From the NCBI RefSeq assembly GCF_030388325.1, contig NZ_CP103794.1:310001-374000 (forward strand): DNA of 64,000 nt. The letters are read 5' to 3'. The notes under the pieces are model-generated. The model worked only from the letters and a program-made list of their open reading frames with translations, ran no database searches and was not told the origin of the DNA. Source of the DNA: Flavobacterium johnsoniae (lineage in GTDB: Bacteria; Bacteroidota; Bacteroidia; Flavobacteriales; Flavobacteriaceae). Both the position numbers and the translations under genes were made by a program. Below, one piece after another: positions 36,918 through 46,430 of this stretch; position 1 is the stretch's first letter, and each line of letters starts with the position of its first letter.

Positions 36918-38455
36918 GACAAGACCCTTTTTTTCTTGAAATAACTCACAATTTTTCTTACATCATTTTTTTCATTTCTTGATAAGCCAAACATTAGAAC
37001 CAAAGCTAAAATACTTGTTAAAGATGTAAAGAAAACTATTAGCAATCTAAATAAGGTATTAAGATCACTTTTTGATATAACGTAAATAAAGAAGGAAGAA
37101 AAGAATGTGATAAAAACAGCAGGAATTAAAAATGATTTTATGTATTCTAAATAATCGAAATGATTATAAAACTTTTTAAGGCAAATAAGTCTGACGCAAT
37201 GTGAAAGAATTGCAGCTCCAATCATTACAATATATGTTGAATACGCAGGAAAATTGAATTTAAACAAAACATACGTTATTGGCACACACAAGAGTGTAAT
37301 AGTTTCAACAGGTATATGATATTCTTTTACTTTTCCAATAGCCTGAATAACTATTGAAATAGGATTATTTAGTGCCATTATTAAAGTATAAATTAAAATA
37401 AGGCGAGAAAACAAAATTGTTTGATAATCTGTTTTACCTAACCATATCATAAGTATTGCATTCATTTCAAAAATAAGAGGAAGAGAAACAATTAACAAAC
37501 CGTAATAAATTAACTTATTGCTAAGATTGAAAATTTTATTTAAATATAAATATGATCCCTCTGCATATGATTTAATCATCTGCGGTCTAAGAGCCATTAA
37601 AAAACTAGCAGTTAATGAACTCAAAGCATAATTAAACTGAAATGATATTGCTCTTGCGGCATTAAATAATGGCCCAAAAAACACATTAATTAAAATTGTT
37701 GTCACTTGTGCCATCCCAACGCCAGCTAAAGAGCCAAACAATGACCATCCTGAAAAAGAGATTAATTCATGAAATAACTTTTTTTCTTTTTGAATTTTAT
37801 ATCGACACTCAGCATATTTATAATACCCTACCGTTACATAAGACATCAAAATCAGAAAAGAAATAAACAAAAGATTTGCGCCATAGACAATTAGTCTATC
37901 CTGAGGAACTATAAAAATCAAAAATGCAGCACCGAATTTTAAAAGACATTCAAAAGTACTAATAATTGTAAATATCCCCATATCTTCCCGGGCTATTACC
38001 GCTGCAGAATAAGGCACTTGTAAAAAAGTAAAAATAAAAGAAAAAATGGAAAATTGATAAATCCAATTTGCCGCATAAATTCTACTCTCAGGTATAACCA
38101 AATAATGATTGAGGAACCACAATCCTACCGTTTCCCCTATTATTATAACAATAAGAGACAGTATAAGATAAATATTTATACTCGTTGAAAAAATATCCTG
38201 TAATCGTGTTACTCTATCATCTCCAATTGTTGACGAATAGTATCTTTGTGTTGCTGTTGAAAGTACGCTAGATAAACTTATCAGCATGGTAATTACTCCG
38301 GCTACGACATCATTAATTCCATAATCAATAGCTCCTAAGGCTTTCAATACAACTCTTACAGTATATAAATTAATAATCATTACAACTATCATTCTTATAT
38401 ACAAAAGAATAGAGTTTTTAGCTAAACGATTACTTTTTAAATTTTCACTTTGCAT
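36914..38455 (-). CDS. wzx: Wzx flippase (MOP/PST superfamily)
   Basis: A 513-residue protein with 12-14 predicted membrane helices. The opening LAKNSILLYIRMIVVMIINL and the following RVVLKALGAIDYGINDVVAG are typical for the PST branch of flippases in Bacteroidota. It should move lipid-linked repeat units to the periplasmic face for Wzy. It overlaps wzy by 4 bases. The 192 bases before it (38456-38647) are very AT-rich, and I see no convincing promoter or hairpin there. Confidence 0.9.
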   Translation of the reverse strand: MQSENLKSNRLAKNSILLYIRMIVVMIINLYTVRVVLKALGAIDYGINDVVAGVITMLISLSSVLSTATQRYYSSTIGDDRVTRLQDIFSTSINIYLILSLIVIIIGETVGLWFLNHYLVIPESRIYAANWIYQFSIFSFIFTFLQVPYSAAVIAREDMGIFTIISTFECLLKFGAAFLIFIVPQDRLIVYGANLLFISFLILMSYVTVGYYKYAECRYKIQKEKKLFHELISFSGWSLFGSLAGVGMAQVTTILINVFFGPLFNAARAISFQFNYALSSLTASFLMALRPQMIKSYAEGSYLYLNKIFNLSNKLIYYGLLIVSLPLIFEMNAILMIWLGKTDYQTILFSRLILIYTLIMALNNPISIVIQAIGKVKEYHIPVETITLLCVPITYVLFKFNFPAYSTYIVMIGAAILSHCVRLICLKKFYNHFDYLEYIKSFLIPAVFITFFSSFFIYVISKSDLNTLFRLLIVFFTSLTSILALVLMFGLSRNEKNDVRKIVSYFKKKRVLS

Positions 38456-38647
38456 CTGCTAACATTAAAAAACATTTAATCCCTAATTTTTAAGGTAAAA
38501 TTTCCGAATTATAAATTAATAAAAATTAAAATATTGTTCTATTTTAAATCTTGAAATTTTCGCTTTAATATAATTCAAATGAAATTACAATAAGAAAAAT
38601 TGAAAAAAATTAATACTAACAATAAAATTCTCATATAGAACTAGTAA

Positions 38648-39718
38648 TTAACTACTTAGTTCTTCAAACATTTTTTTTAACAATAAATATAAAACCGCTA
38701 AAAAACCAAATATTACACCTCCAAATACAAATGCTGTAGCTTTTCCTAATCTATCATTCTTCAAAGGTAAAATAGGCCTGTCAATTATTTGAATCAAAGG
38801 AGTTTCTTTACGCAGAGTAACTTTTGCCAATTCAGACTGCTTAACAAGCTCAGTTAAAACTGCCGTGTTAGCCTGAACATCTACTTGCCTCTTAGCAGAT
38901 GGGGCACGACGAACGTTGAGTGCGGGGTTTAAATTAAAAGTATTATCATTAGCAACAGCTACCCCAGTAATTGCACCGTTTAATTCATTACGCACAGAAT
39001 CAACTTGACGTTCTAAAATTTTCATATTAATTCTCGCTTTTTTACTTTTAGTTTCTACGTAAAATTCACTAACCTGTTTGGCAAGTGCCTCACAGAAATA
39101 AAGCGAGAATAATTCACTATTAGACACCATATCCATTGAGATAATGGATATTTTTTTATCTTTTTGAGCAACAGATAAAGAGTTTTTTGATAAATCTTTA
39201 TAAATTTCCCCCAATATGCTATCATGAACTCTAGTAAAATATTTTCTTTTAGTTTGAGGTAAAAACTGTATATCTTTAAATTTAGATTTGTTTTTCCATT
39301 TATCTCTCCATTCATTATTTTGAATGTACATTTCAGCTAAAGATATTTCCTTCCCGTCAATTGCAACTGGAGTTAATAAAGTTTGTTCTACCATCCTACG
39401 AGACTTAAATAGTTCAGCCAAATTAGAGCTAGTAAAAATACTTCCTCCCCCAGTTCCTAAATCAATACCGAAAGAACTGGCAAGACCTAAAGCACCACCT
39501 AAACCGCCACCGGCCTTTTCATCTTCTAAGGCAAATGTTAATGTCGCAGTATATAAAGGTTTTTTTACAAAAGAATAACCTAGTCCTAAAAATGCCCCTA
39601 TTATTCCAATTAATACAATTATTTTCCATTTATTAAGTAAATGTTGGCTCCAATCTTTTGTCTTATCAATTAATTCCTTTAAAGAAACTTCATCATTAAC
39701 ATTCATTTTTTTCTCCAT
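38648..39718 (-). CDS. Wzz/GumC-like chain-length (PCP) protein without kinase domain
   Basis: A 356-residue inner-membrane protein. There is one helix near 33-50 (WKIIVLIGIIGAFLGLGYSF), a periplasmic domain with a Gly-rich stretch (GGGLGGALGLASSFGIDLG) and a coiled region, and a second helix near 330-350 (KATAFVFGGVIFGFLAVLYL). The C-terminal helix ends in a short cytoplasmic tail, so it has no BY-kinase. It starts 9 bases after the multi-SLBB exporter, its probable partner. Confidence 0.85.
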   Translation of the reverse strand: MEKKMNVNDEVSLKELIDKTKDWSQHLLNKWKIIVLIGIIGAFLGLGYSFVKKPLYTATLTFALEDEKAGGGLGGALGLASSFGIDLGTGGGSIFTSSNLAELFKSRRMVEQTLLTPVAIDGKEISLAEMYIQNNEWRDKWKNKSKFKDIQFLPQTKRKYFTRVHDSILGEIYKDLSKNSLSVAQKDKKISIISMDMVSNSELFSLYFCEALAKQVSEFYVETKSKKARINMKILERQVDSVRNELNGAITGVAVANDNTFNLNPALNVRRAPSAKRQVDVQANTAVLTELVKQSELAKVTLRKETPLIQIIDRPILPLKNDRLGKATAFVFGGVIFGFLAVLYLLLKKMFEELSS

Positions 39719-39727
39719 TAAGAAATA

Positions 39728-42160
39728 TTATTTATTAAACGCAGTAACAATTAACAAAGCTAAACTAGAAATAACACTACCGATACCAACCCATTCACCT
39801 GTAGTCATTTTTCTTCTTTCGGGTTTTTCTGGAACAACAATCTGAGAATCAGGTTCTACTTTTGGATAAGATTTAAAAAACAAAAATGAAGTTGTAACAT
39901 CCGCTTTACCATTTGGATAAATGATATATGCCTTTCTTTTCCAACCTTTATTATCAACACCACCTACCGCATCTAGATAATATTTAAATCCTTTCCCGCT
40001 TCTAAATGGAATTTCTGATGTCAATAAAACATTTCCTGTTACTTTTACACCCTCATTATATACTGACACTTCAATTTCATCACCAGGAAACAATGTTACA
40101 TTCGAATAGTGATTTTTATCTTTTACAATCTTTTCCCAATTTACCGGAATTGTAGCAAATTTTAGATCTTCTTTTAATTTTTTAGCTAGTTTACCCTTTA
40201 ATGTATCGTTTTTATCTAAATTCAAATCTACTCTTTCTAATGTTTCAATTTGTTCCTCTTTTATTGGTCTCTTAATTTTCATTCCATCAAGATTAGCAAT
40301 AGAAGTTAATCCACCAGCCCTCATCACAACATTATAAACAGTTTCCTTTTTATTAGCTAAAACATATTTCCCCGGATATCCTACAGCTCCGCTTACAGTT
40401 ACCATTTGAGGTTTTTCATAAACGGCCATTCGACGAATATTAATAACATCAAAAGGTTTTAATACAAAATTTTTAATTTGTTCATTATTATCTGCTGTAA
40501 TTTCTAATTCGACCAACTCAATACGTTTAGGATCTGCATCGTCAATAGCGTCGGATTTTATCATTCTTGCAATTTCAACTCTTTTTGATGCTGAGCCAGT
40601 CAACCCACCAACTTGCACAACTAAGTCATTTAATGTAAGATTTTCAAAATACTCATATTCTCCAGGATTTTTTACTTCTCCATCGATTGTAACTTTATAT
40701 TCTTCTCTAAAATCTAGAATAGAATATACAGTAACTATATCTTCTCTTTTTAATTCGATATCTGCATTTAAATCACCTGACAAAGCAGCACCTAAATCTA
40801 CATTAACAATTTCAGTAGTTAAATCAGTTTTTAAACGTATAATTCTTGCTCGTTTGCTATATGCATCCTCTTTTAAGCCTTCCGCTCTAGTAATAAGGTC
40901 AGAAATTCTCATCCCATTTGAAAAAGAATAATAATCCGGTCTAAAGACAGCACCTTCAATTTTTATACGATTTTCAAAACGATTCAAAATTTTTGTTATT
41001 CTAAATACGTCTCCTGATAGTGGCTGATAAGAATTATATTCACTTTCATTTATGTCATGAACTTTAAATTCCTTTCCTGTTTTTTGTAATACGTTAACAG
41101 AAGCAGTATAAGCGAACTCATTAAATCCAGAAGCAAAATTTAATAAATCAGAAAACTTTTCTCCTTTTTTCATTTCGAAAATCCCAGGACGTTTTACTTC
41201 TCCCTCAACAGTAACTCTTTGGGTATACGCAGGAATCCTTATTACATCATTTTCTTTCAAACTAACATTATCAGATTGATCACCCTTTACTAAAAATCGA
41301 TAAATATCAATATTTCGATAAACTTTATTATTTCTAATTAACTCAATATTCCTATAACTTCCATTCTTACCTGGCCCTCCTGCTAAATGCAACGCATTAT
41401 ACACAGTAGCTAAAGAAGATATTGAATAGTTCCCTGGTTGCTTACCTCCTACAATTGTAATCTTAATTGTTCTTATTTGATTTAAGCTTACACTTACTTG
41501 AGATTGTCCAGAACGAACAGTACTGTAAACCCTTGCAATAGCTCCCTTTATTTTTTGTGATGCAGCCTCTATTGACATTCCAGAAACTGCTATCTGTCCT
41601 ACATAATCAATTGTAATCTTACCTTCTACACTCACTGGTATGCTTGCACTATATTCCTGAACACCATACACACTCACTTGCAACTCATCTCCAGGCCCTA
41701 AAACATAATTCATTGGAGTAGCTAATTTCAAATCCGGTTCAAAATTCAAAGTTGGATTATCAAATAATTCTGAGCCAAAAATTAAAGCATTGGCAGAGTC
41801 TTTTACTTTCTCATTTATAATTTTTTCTTGCCTTCTTCCTCCTTTTTCATTATCTTCTTTCTTAGGAGCAATATCTTTTTTAGAATCTTTTAAATTCTTC
41901 TTTTCGTATTCATTAAGTTTAACCTTTAACTTATTGAATTCTGTCTGACTCATTCCTTTAGCAATTGCCATAGGTTCTACCTGATCAATAGTTGCATTGT
42001 TGCTTTTTAATTGACTGCTAATCTTTGCTAAATCATCATCTGACAAATAATCTACTTTTACTGAACTTAAATCTTTACCTTTAAGCATATCCTGTGCACT
42101 TACTTGAAATGAAATTAGCAAAGTAAAAAATAGGATAAGAACGTATGTTATTTTTTTCAT
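39728..42160 (-). CDS. Multi-SLBB polysaccharide export protein (OPX)
   Basis: An 810-residue protein. Residues 1-22 are a signal peptide (cleavage after VSA). A charged linker follows (DSKKDIAPKKEDNEKGGRR), then a Poly_export domain (YVLGPGDELQVSVYGVQEYS) and a series of about five or six SLBB-like repeats, each opening with a pattern such as VTVEGEVKRPGIFEMKKG or VTISGAVGYPGKYVL. A single hydrophobic helix ends it (WVGIGSVISSLALLIVTAF). It is over twice the size of Wza. It probably spans the periplasm and forms the outer-membrane exit for the Wzy-made polymer. Confidence 0.9.
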   Translation of the reverse strand: MKKITYVLILFFTLLISFQVSAQDMLKGKDLSSVKVDYLSDDDLAKISSQLKSNNATIDQVEPMAIAKGMSQTEFNKLKVKLNEYEKKNLKDSKKDIAPKKEDNEKGGRRQEKIINEKVKDSANALIFGSELFDNPTLNFEPDLKLATPMNYVLGPGDELQVSVYGVQEYSASIPVSVEGKITIDYVGQIAVSGMSIEAASQKIKGAIARVYSTVRSGQSQVSVSLNQIRTIKITIVGGKQPGNYSISSLATVYNALHLAGGPGKNGSYRNIELIRNNKVYRNIDIYRFLVKGDQSDNVSLKENDVIRIPAYTQRVTVEGEVKRPGIFEMKKGEKFSDLLNFASGFNEFAYTASVNVLQKTGKEFKVHDINESEYNSYQPLSGDVFRITKILNRFENRIKIEGAVFRPDYYSFSNGMRISDLITRAEGLKEDAYSKRARIIRLKTDLTTEIVNVDLGAALSGDLNADIELKREDIVTVYSILDFREEYKVTIDGEVKNPGEYEYFENLTLNDLVVQVGGLTGSASKRVEIARMIKSDAIDDADPKRIELVELEITADNNEQIKNFVLKPFDVINIRRMAVYEKPQMVTVSGAVGYPGKYVLANKKETVYNVVMRAGGLTSIANLDGMKIKRPIKEEQIETLERVDLNLDKNDTLKGKLAKKLKEDLKFATIPVNWEKIVKDKNHYSNVTLFPGDEIEVSVYNEGVKVTGNVLLTSEIPFRSGKGFKYYLDAVGGVDNKGWKRKAYIIYPNGKADVTTSFLFFKSYPKVEPDSQIVVPEKPERRKMTTGEWVGIGSVISSLALLIVTAFNK

Positions 42161-42220
42161 ATCGTTGTTTTGTAATTTTAACTTCTTTTTTTAAAATTAA
42201 GTTACTTTAAAATTATTTGT

Positions 42221-43267
42221 TTATGAATATTGTTTTTTGTAATAGTCTTTATACGCACCCGAAGTTACATTTCCTAACCATTCTGAATTAGCTAAATACC
42301 AATTAATAGTTTTTTCTAAACCTTCTTCAAAAGTTACAGAAGGCATCCAACCTAGTTCTTTATTAATTTTTGAAGCATCAATTGCATAACGCAAATCATG
42401 TCCAGGTCTATCTTTTACATAAGTAATCAAACTTTCAGAAGCACCTTCTTCTCTTCCTAATTTTTGATCCATAATATTGCAAAGTAATTTTACTAAATCA
42501 ATGTTTTTCCATTCATTAAATCCGCCAATATTATAAGTCTCTTGATTTTTTCCTTCATGAAAAACTAAATCAATTGCAATAGCATGATCTTCCACAAATA
42601 ACCAATCGCGAGTATAATTACCGTCTCCATAAACAGGCAAAGGTTTGTTATTTATAATATTATTTATAAAAAGCGGAATTAGTTTTTCTGGAAAATGATA
42701 TGAACCATAATTATTTGAGCAATTAGTCAGTACATATGGCAATCCATAAGTTTCGCCATATGCTCGTACAAAATGATCCGAACTTGCTTTTGAAGCTGAA
42801 TATGGCGAATTTGGATCATAAGAGGTAGTTTCCGTAAATAACCCCTCAGCCCCTAAAGAACCATAAACTTCATCTGTACTAATATGATAAAATCTTTTTC
42901 CTTCAAAATTTTCTTTCCACTGATTTTTTGCAGCATTCAGCAAATTCATTGTTCCAATAACATTTGTTTTAACAAAAGCTAAGGGATCTTCAATTGAACG
43001 ATCTACATGAGATTCTGCCGCTAGATGCAAAACCCCGTCAAAATTATGAAGCTTAAAAAGTTCATCAATAAAACTTTCATCCGCAATATCTCCTTTTACA
43101 AAAGTATAATTAGATTTGTTTTCAATATCTTTAATATTCTCAAGATTCCCCGCATACGTTAAAGCATCCAAATTGAAAATTTGATAATTTGGATATTTAT
43201 TAACAAAGCGTCTTACTACATGGGAACCGATAAAACCAGCACCGCCAGTTATAAGAATTTTTTTCAT
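42221..43267 (-). CDS. rfbB: RfbB/RmlB: dTDP-glucose 4,6-dehydratase
   Basis: A 348-residue [42 protein letters not shown] with the catalytic Asp/Glu neighbours, and [20 protein letters not shown] with the Y-x3-K pair. The [14 protein letters not shown] block is typical for RmlB. It makes dTDP-4-keto-6-deoxyglucose, the branch point for L-rhamnose (RfbC/RfbD) and for the cupin/FdtB/FdtC route. Here it is placed far from rfbA, rfbC and rfbD. Confidence 0.95.
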   Translation of the reverse strand: MKKILITGGAGFIGSHVVRRFVNKYPNYQIFNLDALTYAGNLENIKDIENKSNYTFVKGDIADESFIDELFKLHNFDGVLHLAAESHVDRSIEDPLAFVKTNVIGTMNLLNAAKNQWKENFEGKRFYHISTDEVYGSLGAEGLFTETTSYDPNSPYSASKASSDHFVRAYGETYGLPYVLTNCSNNYGSYHFPEKLIPLFINNIINNKPLPVYGDGNYTRDWLFVEDHAIAIDLVFHEGKNQETYNIGGFNEWKNIDLVKLLCNIMDQKLGREEGASESLITYVKDRPGHDLRYAIDASKINKELGWMPSVTFEEGLEKTINWYLANSEWLGNVTSGAYKDYYKKQYS

Positions 43268-43277
43268 TTTAACTTCT

Positions 43278-44285
43278 TTAATTTAATAAATTAGAGTTTT
43301 GTTTTTCCAATTCGTTGTATATATCTTTCACGTCCTGTGAACTTTCTTTTTGCAAAATAAGATTTGCATCATTAGTGTGAACAAATATGGTGTTTTTTAA
43401 CCCTAAGAAAGTAGTGTGATTCTCGCATCCAATAACCATATTTCCATTTGCATCTATATAATGTCCTTTAGAAACTAAATACTCATATACTGATTCAAAA
43501 GAACCCAAATCTGACCATGAAAAAGAAGCTGGAACAACCTTTATTTTTTTACTTCGTTCCATAACAGCATAATCAATACTAATAGAAGGAATCTCTAAAG
43601 ATGAATTCAGATCTAAAAATCCTTTTTCAGAAGATTCCCAAACTAATTTTGATTTTTCATACACATCTGACTGAAATTGTTTCAACTCATCTAAAAAAAC
43701 ACCTGCTTTAAAACAAAACATTCCGCTATTCCATAGGAAATTACCTCTAGCAATAAAATCTTTTGCTGTAGTTTCGTTCGGTTTTTCACGAAACGATAAT
43801 ACTTTATCACCTTTTGATTCTATATAACCATATCCAGTTTCAGGTTTCGTTGGTATGATTCCGAATGTTACAATAAAACCTTCGTTAGCTTTTGAAATGG
43901 CTTCATTAATGGCTTTATAATAATCTTCTTCTTTACCAATAATATGATCAGAAGGAGTTACAATTAAAACATCATCCTGATTAGATGCAAAAGCTGCAAA
44001 TGCAATTGCAGCTGCAGTATTTCTAGGTGTTGCTTCTACAATATTTAAGTATGCTGTTTGAGTTTTATCCATAACTTTCCCACTCAAATGATGATTATCA
44101 ACATTTCCAACAACCATTACTTTGTCTGCTAAATGACTATTTCGTTCAACTGTCATTTCAAATAAAGATTTCCCATCAAATATTTCTAAATATTGCTTGG
44201 GCTGACTTTTACGAGAAAGTGGCCATAATCGACTGCCTACACCGCCTGTTAAAATCACATGTATAATTGAATTGCTCTTTTCCAT
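43278..44285 (-). CDS. manC: Mannose-1-phosphate guanylyltransferase
   Basis: A 335-residue nucleotidyltransferase. It has [20 protein letters not shown], the signature loop of GMP transferases, VTPSDHII, and [13 protein letters not shown] with NSGMFCF. The second, phosphomannose-isomerase domain of bifunctional ManC/XanB is absent; the length equals the single-domain form. It makes GDP-mannose from mannose-1-phosphate. No gmd/fcl or manB gene is seen here, so either GDP-mannose itself is used or later steps are encoded elsewhere. Confidence 0.9.
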   Translation of the reverse strand: MEKSNSIIHVILTGGVGSRLWPLSRKSQPKQYLEIFDGKSLFEMTVERNSHLADKVMVVGNVDNHHLSGKVMDKTQTAYLNIVEATPRNTAAAIAFAAFASNQDDVLIVTPSDHIIGKEEDYYKAINEAISKANEGFIVTFGIIPTKPETGYGYIESKGDKVLSFREKPNETTAKDFIARGNFLWNSGMFCFKAGVFLDELKQFQSDVYEKSKLVWESSEKGFLDLNSSLEIPSISIDYAVMERSKKIKVVPASFSWSDLGSFESVYEYLVSKGHYIDANGNMVIGCENHTTFLGLKNTIFVHTNDANLILQKESSQDVKDIYNELEKQNSNLLN

Positions 44286-44314
44286 TTCCGTTTCAAACTA
44301 AAAGATTTTAAACA

Positions 44315-45631
44315 TTAAAGTCTATTATCAGCTATGCCATTTAAAATTCCTTTTACGTCATATAATAAACTATTATCATTTTGCAATTGTGAAAAATCTA
44401 AGCTTAAAAATTCTGTATGTGCTACGCCTAAAACAATCGCATCAAATTTTATTTCTGGTAAAACATTTACAGTTTCCAATTTATATTCTTTTTTAACCTC
44501 TTCAACATCTGCTAAGGGATCAAATATTGCAACCTTAATCCCATACTCATGTAATGCTTTAACAACATCGACAATTTTTGTATTTCGAACATCTGGACAA
44601 TTTTCTTTAAAAGTTATTCCTAACATTAAGAGATTTGCGCCATTAACTGAAATTCCTTTTTTTATCATCAATTTCACTACTTGAGAAGCTACATATTCTC
44701 CCATACTGTCGTTCAAACGTCTACCTGCTAGAATTATCTCAGGATGATACCCAAACTCTTGTGCGCGTTGTGCTAAATAATATGGATCTACACCTATGCA
44801 ATGTCCTCCAACCAAACCAGGCTTAAAAGGTAAGAAATTCCATTTTGTTCCAGCTGCTGCTAATACTTCTTGAGTATCGATCCCCATTAAATTGAAAATT
44901 TTAGCAAGCTCGTTAACAAAAGCAATATTAATATCACGTTGAGAATTTTCAATCACTTTTGCTGCTTCGGCAACTTTTATTGTTGGTGCTAAATATGTTC
45001 CGGCAATAATAACTGACTTATATAAAGAATCTACCTTTTCTCCTATTTCTTTAGTAGATCCCGAAGTAACTTTAAGAATTTTTTCAACCGTATGTTCCTT
45101 GTCTCCAGGATTAATTCGTTCTGGTGAGTATCCTGCGAAAAAATCTTCATTAAATTTGAGACCCGAAACTTGTTCTAAAACTGGCACACATTCTTCTTCT
45201 GTTACACCTGGGTAAACTGTAGATTCATAAATAACAATATCACCTTTCTTTAGCACTTTTCCAACTGCTTCACTAGATTTATATAATGGAGTTAAATCAG
45301 GTTTATTATTTTTATCAACTGGCGTAGGGACTGTAATTATGTAATAATTACAATCTTCTATATCTTTTAAAGATGTCGTACAATACAATCCTTTATCTTC
45401 ATTGTTGTTATTTATGAGAACTTTTTGCAAAATATCATCTTCAACTTCTAAAGTAGTATCTGTTCCTGATTTCAAAGAAGTAACTCTTGATTCGTTAATA
45501 TCAAAACCTACAACTAAATATTTTGTAGAGAACAGGCGAGCCAAAGGAAGCCCAACATAACCCAAACCAATAACTGCAATCTTTATATTTTCCAATTTTA
45601 CTTTCAATTTAATTCTGTTGTTAAAATTCAC
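44315..45631 (-). CDS. UDP-HexNAc 6-dehydrogenase (TviB/WbpO-like)
   Basis: A UDP-sugar dehydrogenase with IAVIGLGYVGLPLARLFS, SPERINPGDKEHT and the catalytic cysteine in GGHCIGVDPYYL. The SPERINPGD form marks TviB/WbpO enzymes, which oxidise UDP-GalNAc or UDP-GlcNAc to the uronic acid. From the GTG at 45631 it is 438 residues; TTG codons at 45607 and 45595 are also possible, and 45595 gives an N-terminus closer to the family. With the epimerase at 47851 it could make UDP-GalNAcA. It opens the long part B operon. Confidence 0.88.
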   Translation of the reverse strand: MNFNNRIKLKVKLENIKIAVIGLGYVGLPLARLFSTKYLVVGFDINESRVTSLKSGTDTTLEVEDDILQKVLINNNNEDKGLYCTTSLKDIEDCNYYIITVPTPVDKNNKPDLTPLYKSSEAVGKVLKKGDIVIYESTVYPGVTEEECVPVLEQVSGLKFNEDFFAGYSPERINPGDKEHTVEKILKVTSGSTKEIGEKVDSLYKSVIIAGTYLAPTIKVAEAAKVIENSQRDINIAFVNELAKIFNLMGIDTQEVLAAAGTKWNFLPFKPGLVGGHCIGVDPYYLAQRAQEFGYHPEIILAGRRLNDSMGEYVASQVVKLMIKKGISVNGANLLMLGITFKENCPDVRNTKIVDVVKALHEYGIKVAIFDPLADVEEVKKEYKLETVNVLPEIKFDAIVLGVAHTEFLSLDFSQLQNDNSLLYDVKGILNGIADNRL

Positions 45632-45689
45632 GGCTTCGCCGTTCCGAGTCCCAATATTGGTCTCAGCTACCTAAATTAATCATTTTCGG
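45632..45689 (-). promoter_or_regulatory. Structured 5' leader with ops-like GGTAGC element
   Basis: Between the promoter and the first gene of part B the minus strand carries GGTAGCTGAGACC (GGTAGC at 45671-45666), then the palindrome CCAATATTGG (45660-45651) flanked by GAG and CTC, then a short hairpin GGCGAAGCC. GGTAGC is the core of the ops/JUMPstart sequence that recruits RfaH, a NusG paralogue, in enterobacterial polysaccharide operons. A NusG paralogue gene lies just upstream. That this leader binds it is inference. Confidence 0.45.
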
Positions 45690-45720
45690 CAAATATAGTA
45701 CAATAAGTCAACTTATTCAA
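45690..45720 (-). promoter_or_regulatory. Bacteroidota-type promoter for the part B operon
   Basis: On the minus strand TTG at 45720-45718 is followed after 20 bases by TATATTTG at 45697-45690, a full match to TTG-N(17-23)-TAnnTTTG. Transcription should start near 45684 and leave a leader of about 50-90 bases, depending on the true start of the dehydrogenase. An upstream hairpin ACGG-GAAA-CCGT lies at 45722-45733. This is the best promoter in the window. Confidence 0.7.
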
Positions 45721-45812
45721 TACGGTTTCCCGTAATCATCAAAAACAAATTGTTAACAAAAACACACTCATGCACAACACCTTATTAATCAGGGTGTAAA
45801 TAATTACTTTAT

Positions 45813-45855
45813 AAAAAAAACAGAAGAAAAAAATCTAAAAAGACTTTCTCTTCTG
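45813..45855 (-). terminator. Terminator after the UpxY/NusG-like gene
   Basis: Arms CAGAAGA (45821-45827) and TCTTCTG (45849-45855) with an imperfect A/T extension form a hairpin. On the minus strand this is followed by eight T residues (45820-45813). It lies 25 bases beyond the stop of the antiterminator gene and about 90 bases before the next promoter, so it divides part A from part B. Confidence 0.65.
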
Positions 45856-45879
45856 CCATTTTCCTATTAAATAACGAGG

Positions 45880-46344
45880 TTATTTATATTTTATTTTCAA
45901 AACACAACCTAAAGTTTCTAACACAAGAGTATAATAATTATTAGATACTTCTTGTACGATTGCACTTTGATTACTAAATGCCCCCGATTCTAATTTGATT
46001 TTATCCCCTACTTGTAAAGTTGAAACTGAAACATCACTAATATTTGGAGATTCAAGATTTGTTTTAATAATGTTAATCTCTTCATCTTTTACAATAGCTG
46101 GTTTGCCAAGCCAAAATAAATATCGAATTACTCCCGCAACTTGAAAAACCGAACTTCTTTCTGTATCTGCTATTTGAACAAAAACATAAGAATTAAAAAG
46201 CGGCACTTCTACTTTCTTCTTTCTGTCTGACCATTGTTTAACCTGAGTAACTAAAGGACAATAACACTTTATTCCTAATTGTTGGAGCTTATCGGCAACT
46301 TTTTTTTCCCATTTCGGTTTTGTATAAACTACGTACCAATTCAT
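45880..46344 (-). CDS. UpxY/RfaH-like NusG paralogue, transcription antiterminator
   Basis: A 154-residue protein. Residues 1-100 form the NGN domain: MNWYVVYTKPKWEKKVADKL, CYCPLVTQVKQWSDRKKKVE, PLFNSYVFVQI and VIRYLFWLGKPAIV. The rest is a KOW-like domain (QVGDKIKLESGAFSNQSAIV). It is shorter than housekeeping NusG and matches UpxY-like regulators that prevent early termination in Bacteroides capsule operons. It sits between the two export-gene groups and has its own terminator. Its likely target is the operon that begins at 45631. Confidence 0.87.
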   Translation of the reverse strand: MNWYVVYTKPKWEKKVADKLQQLGIKCYCPLVTQVKQWSDRKKKVEVPLFNSYVFVQIADTERSSVFQVAGVIRYLFWLGKPAIVKDEEINIIKTNLESPNISDVSVSTLQVGDKIKLESGAFSNQSAIVQEVSNNYYTLVLETLGCVLKIKYK

Positions 46345-46430
46345 TTTTTTATTTATAACGAAGTAAAACTAACTTACTACTTCACATTTTCACACCACTT
46401 TACTTTAACTTTACCTCACTACCAATTAAA

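Noticed and set aside
39055..39315. Minus-strand open frame of 86 codons inside the Wzz-like gene
   Set aside because: Alternative frame of a gene with a clear domain; no support for overlap coding.
46353..46372. GAAGTA/TACTTC inverted repeat before the UpxY-like gene as an operator
   Set aside because: Only 6 bp with a long spacer and no link to a promoter; too weak to call.
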